64,000 bases of DNA, taken from contig NW_024104332.1 in assembly GCF_003945595.2 (NCBI RefSeq), forward strand, positions 3,720,001 through 3,784,000, given 5' to 3'. The position numbers and the translations under genes were made by a program. The stretch is from Pipra filicauda (Eukaryota; Chordata; Aves; Passeriformes; Pipridae). Of this stretch, positions 62,398-64,000 are shown one piece after another. The notes under the pieces were generated by a model that was given only the letters and a program-made list of their open reading frames with translations, was not told the origin of the DNA and ran no database searches. The stretch's first letter is position 1; every line of letters begins with the position of its first letter.

Positions 62398-63255
62398 ATT
62401 CCCTCTTAAACCTATTTCAGAAAATTATTACCATTAGTTCAATTAAAAAACTTTAAAACCTCTAATATTTTCCCCTTGAGATATAAAAATGTGGAAAAAA
62501 CCCCTGAATTTTCAGATTGTTTCCTAAATTTTTTTATGCGATTTTTTTTTTTTGTGTTACTTATGGTTTTGTCCTTTACACCAAACCCACATTTTGCAAT
62601 TTTGTCATCACATGTGTATCTTTATGCCCATTTCAACAAACTACTTTTGCATGTACCTTTGGAGTTCACTGAAGTGGATGTGATTATTCCTTTGCTGAGT
62701 TTGACACATGCTCAAGTACCTTGCTGAATGGGGGCCTTAATGTCTTACATTACATTAGTCTTCCTCTGTCTTATTCTGTGGTCATCATTCATATAGAGTA
62801 TTATATAGAAATATATATATATAAAAATATATGAAATCACTAATGAATAGAATAGTATATGTTTCATAAAGAAAAGTCTTTATAATTTTGTTTGTCATAT
62901 AGTATTTTGGAATTTGTATAATGAGGATGTTTAGTAGCCATAACGATGGCCTTTTTTAACAAATAGAATTTGTATTTTTATTGTACTTTAAAAGGCTTTA
63001 CATAATAAGCATCTATTTAGTGGTCATTTATTATCAGTGGTAACACTAAAATAATGTTTGCACATTTTAAGAAACCTTTTTCGTTACTGATTTTTATGAT
63101 AGCTGACTGCAAATGGCATGGTTAAACCTTACATACCTGGTCAATCCATACAAAAAATACTTTAATCAACACAACAGTGCATTTTTAATTTTTATGTGAT
63201 CCAATTGGAAAATGTATTTCTATGTAATCTCAAATGTCTGTTTAATTTTGCCTAA

Positions 63256-63275
63256 AATAAATGTTTTTAAATAAA
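63256..63275 (+). terminator. Distal tandem poly(A) signals (AATAAA x2)
   Basis: Two canonical hexamers (63256-63261 and 63270-63275) are followed about 20 bases later by CAGTGTTCATTC. This is the best candidate for the distal end of the transcript; the sequence character changes to more GC-rich right after it. Confidence 0.6.
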
Positions 63276-63300
63276 TTGCATCCTAGAACACAGTGTTCAT

Positions 63301-64000
63301 TCATTAAAATGCTCAGTGGAAGGGAGAGTGGGGAGGTGCTCAAGTGGGCAGGACCTGCCACAAAGGATGGTTTAGTGCTGGAATGTGTCAGTCACTCTAC
63401 ATCCAGGAAGGGATCTCATCTCAGGGTAGAACAGCTCCAATCACCTTTATCATTGAATTTGATCTAATCTATAGCCAACAGGGAAAAACTTTGTATATAT
63501 GCAGCTACATAATACTAATAATTATTAGTAACTCTCTTTGCAGCACTCCCTGGATTTAGTTGACTTTTCTTACTGCCTTTTTTTTACTCACTTCTCTGCT
63601 CAATATACTTGACTGCTGACTGACCCCAGTGGTCATTTAAGGAGGGAAGGATGTAATTGTAGTTTTCTGAACCTTAGAAAGCAACCCCTGTACACCAGGT
63701 GTACTAATGGACAGGCTGCTGCAGATGGTGGTGATGCCTTTGAGAAAACTAACCCTAAACCACTGGGTAACTACTTCTCTTTCTCTTCAAACTAATACCC
63801 CAAACCCATCTAACCACTTCCATTTGTGGAACTGGGGCTCAGACAGTTCCTGGGAATGGGAATGGGAATGGGAATGGGAATGGGAATGGATGCTGGCAGG
63901 GCTGGCAGGTCAGGAGCACGTGTCACCTCCTGGGAGCTCTCACCACGAGCTGTTCTTTCCCTCTGGTATCAGTGTCCTTTTGCAGACAGTGAAATAACAT
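63301..64000. other. Region downstream of GULP1, apparently intergenic
   Basis: There is no recognisable gene. Apart from the TGGGAA hexamer repeat (63851-63886), I see nothing specific. Confidence 0.6.
63851..63886 (+). repeat. Hexamer microsatellite (TGGGAA)x6
   Basis: Six perfect TGGGAA units. An open frame across it reads as alternating W and E and is a repeat artefact. Confidence 0.97.

Larger units (their letters stand above)
61304..63300 (+). other. GULP1: GULP1 3' UTR (probable extent)
   Basis: This is AT-rich, non-coding sequence after the stop, without repeats apart from a short TA-rich patch near 62810-62832. Several poly(A) signals suggest alternative 3' ends. The outer limit is set by the paired AATAAA hexamers at 63256 and 63270 followed by a T/G-rich stretch (CAGTGTTCATTCATT). 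The real cleavage sites are not visible from sequence alone. Confidence 0.6.

Noticed and set aside
63707..63997. 96-codon frame with WEWEWEWEWE
   Set aside because: The repeat is the TGGGAA microsatellite translated; the flanks show no recognisable protein.

Overview
The window is a piece of a bird genome. The base composition is AT-rich and intron-like. The dispersed repeats are CR1 LINE fragments with the avian-type 3' end (GGTTGGAAGGGACCT followed by octamers of the form ATTCTATG), and no Alu- or L1-like sequence was seen. I cannot place the species more finely.

One gene explains all recognisable coding sequence: GULP1 on the + strand, the PTB-domain engulfment adaptor (vertebrate orthologue of CED-6). 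Eight coding exons can be read with consensus GT..AG junctions and a continuous frame: 19668-19739, 28678-28776, 31574-31711, 33971-34087, 34460-34552, 45943-46081, 53453-53547 and 61232-61303. They encode 274 residues plus the stop. Full-length GULP1 in mammals is 304 residues, so only about the first 30 codons are missing; they must lie upstream of the window, because positions 1-19667 contain no exon I can recognise. The exons build, in order, most of the PTB domain, a leucine-zipper coiled coil, a Pro/Ser-rich segment with an SH3-type PPPVP motif, a DPF-type endocytic motif and the short conserved C-terminus. The 3' UTR follows, with poly(A) signals near 61506, 62392, 63256 and 63270, and the last ~700 bases look intergenic.

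The introns carry eight CR1 fragments (the largest at 49556-50158), a 26-bp x4 minisatellite (37271-37374), TA and other simple repeats, and strongly strand-asymmetric G/T or C/A tracts.

Observations worth following up: (1) a 225-bp phase-0/0 candidate cassette exon at 43351-43575, inside the longest non-annotated open frame, encoding a Pro/Ser-rich 75-residue insert exactly where the coiled coil meets the Pro/Ser tail; (2) a duplicated copy of the intron segment that precedes the first PTB exon, about 1.2 kb downstream and lacking the exon; (3) a ~130-bp segment copied from 57511-57650 to 59346-59475 and flanked by a 22-bp target-site duplication that is itself palindromic; (4) a weaker candidate alternative 3'-terminal coding exon at 54282-54431. 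No bacterial-type system, tRNA, rRNA, CRISPR array or second protein-coding gene was found.
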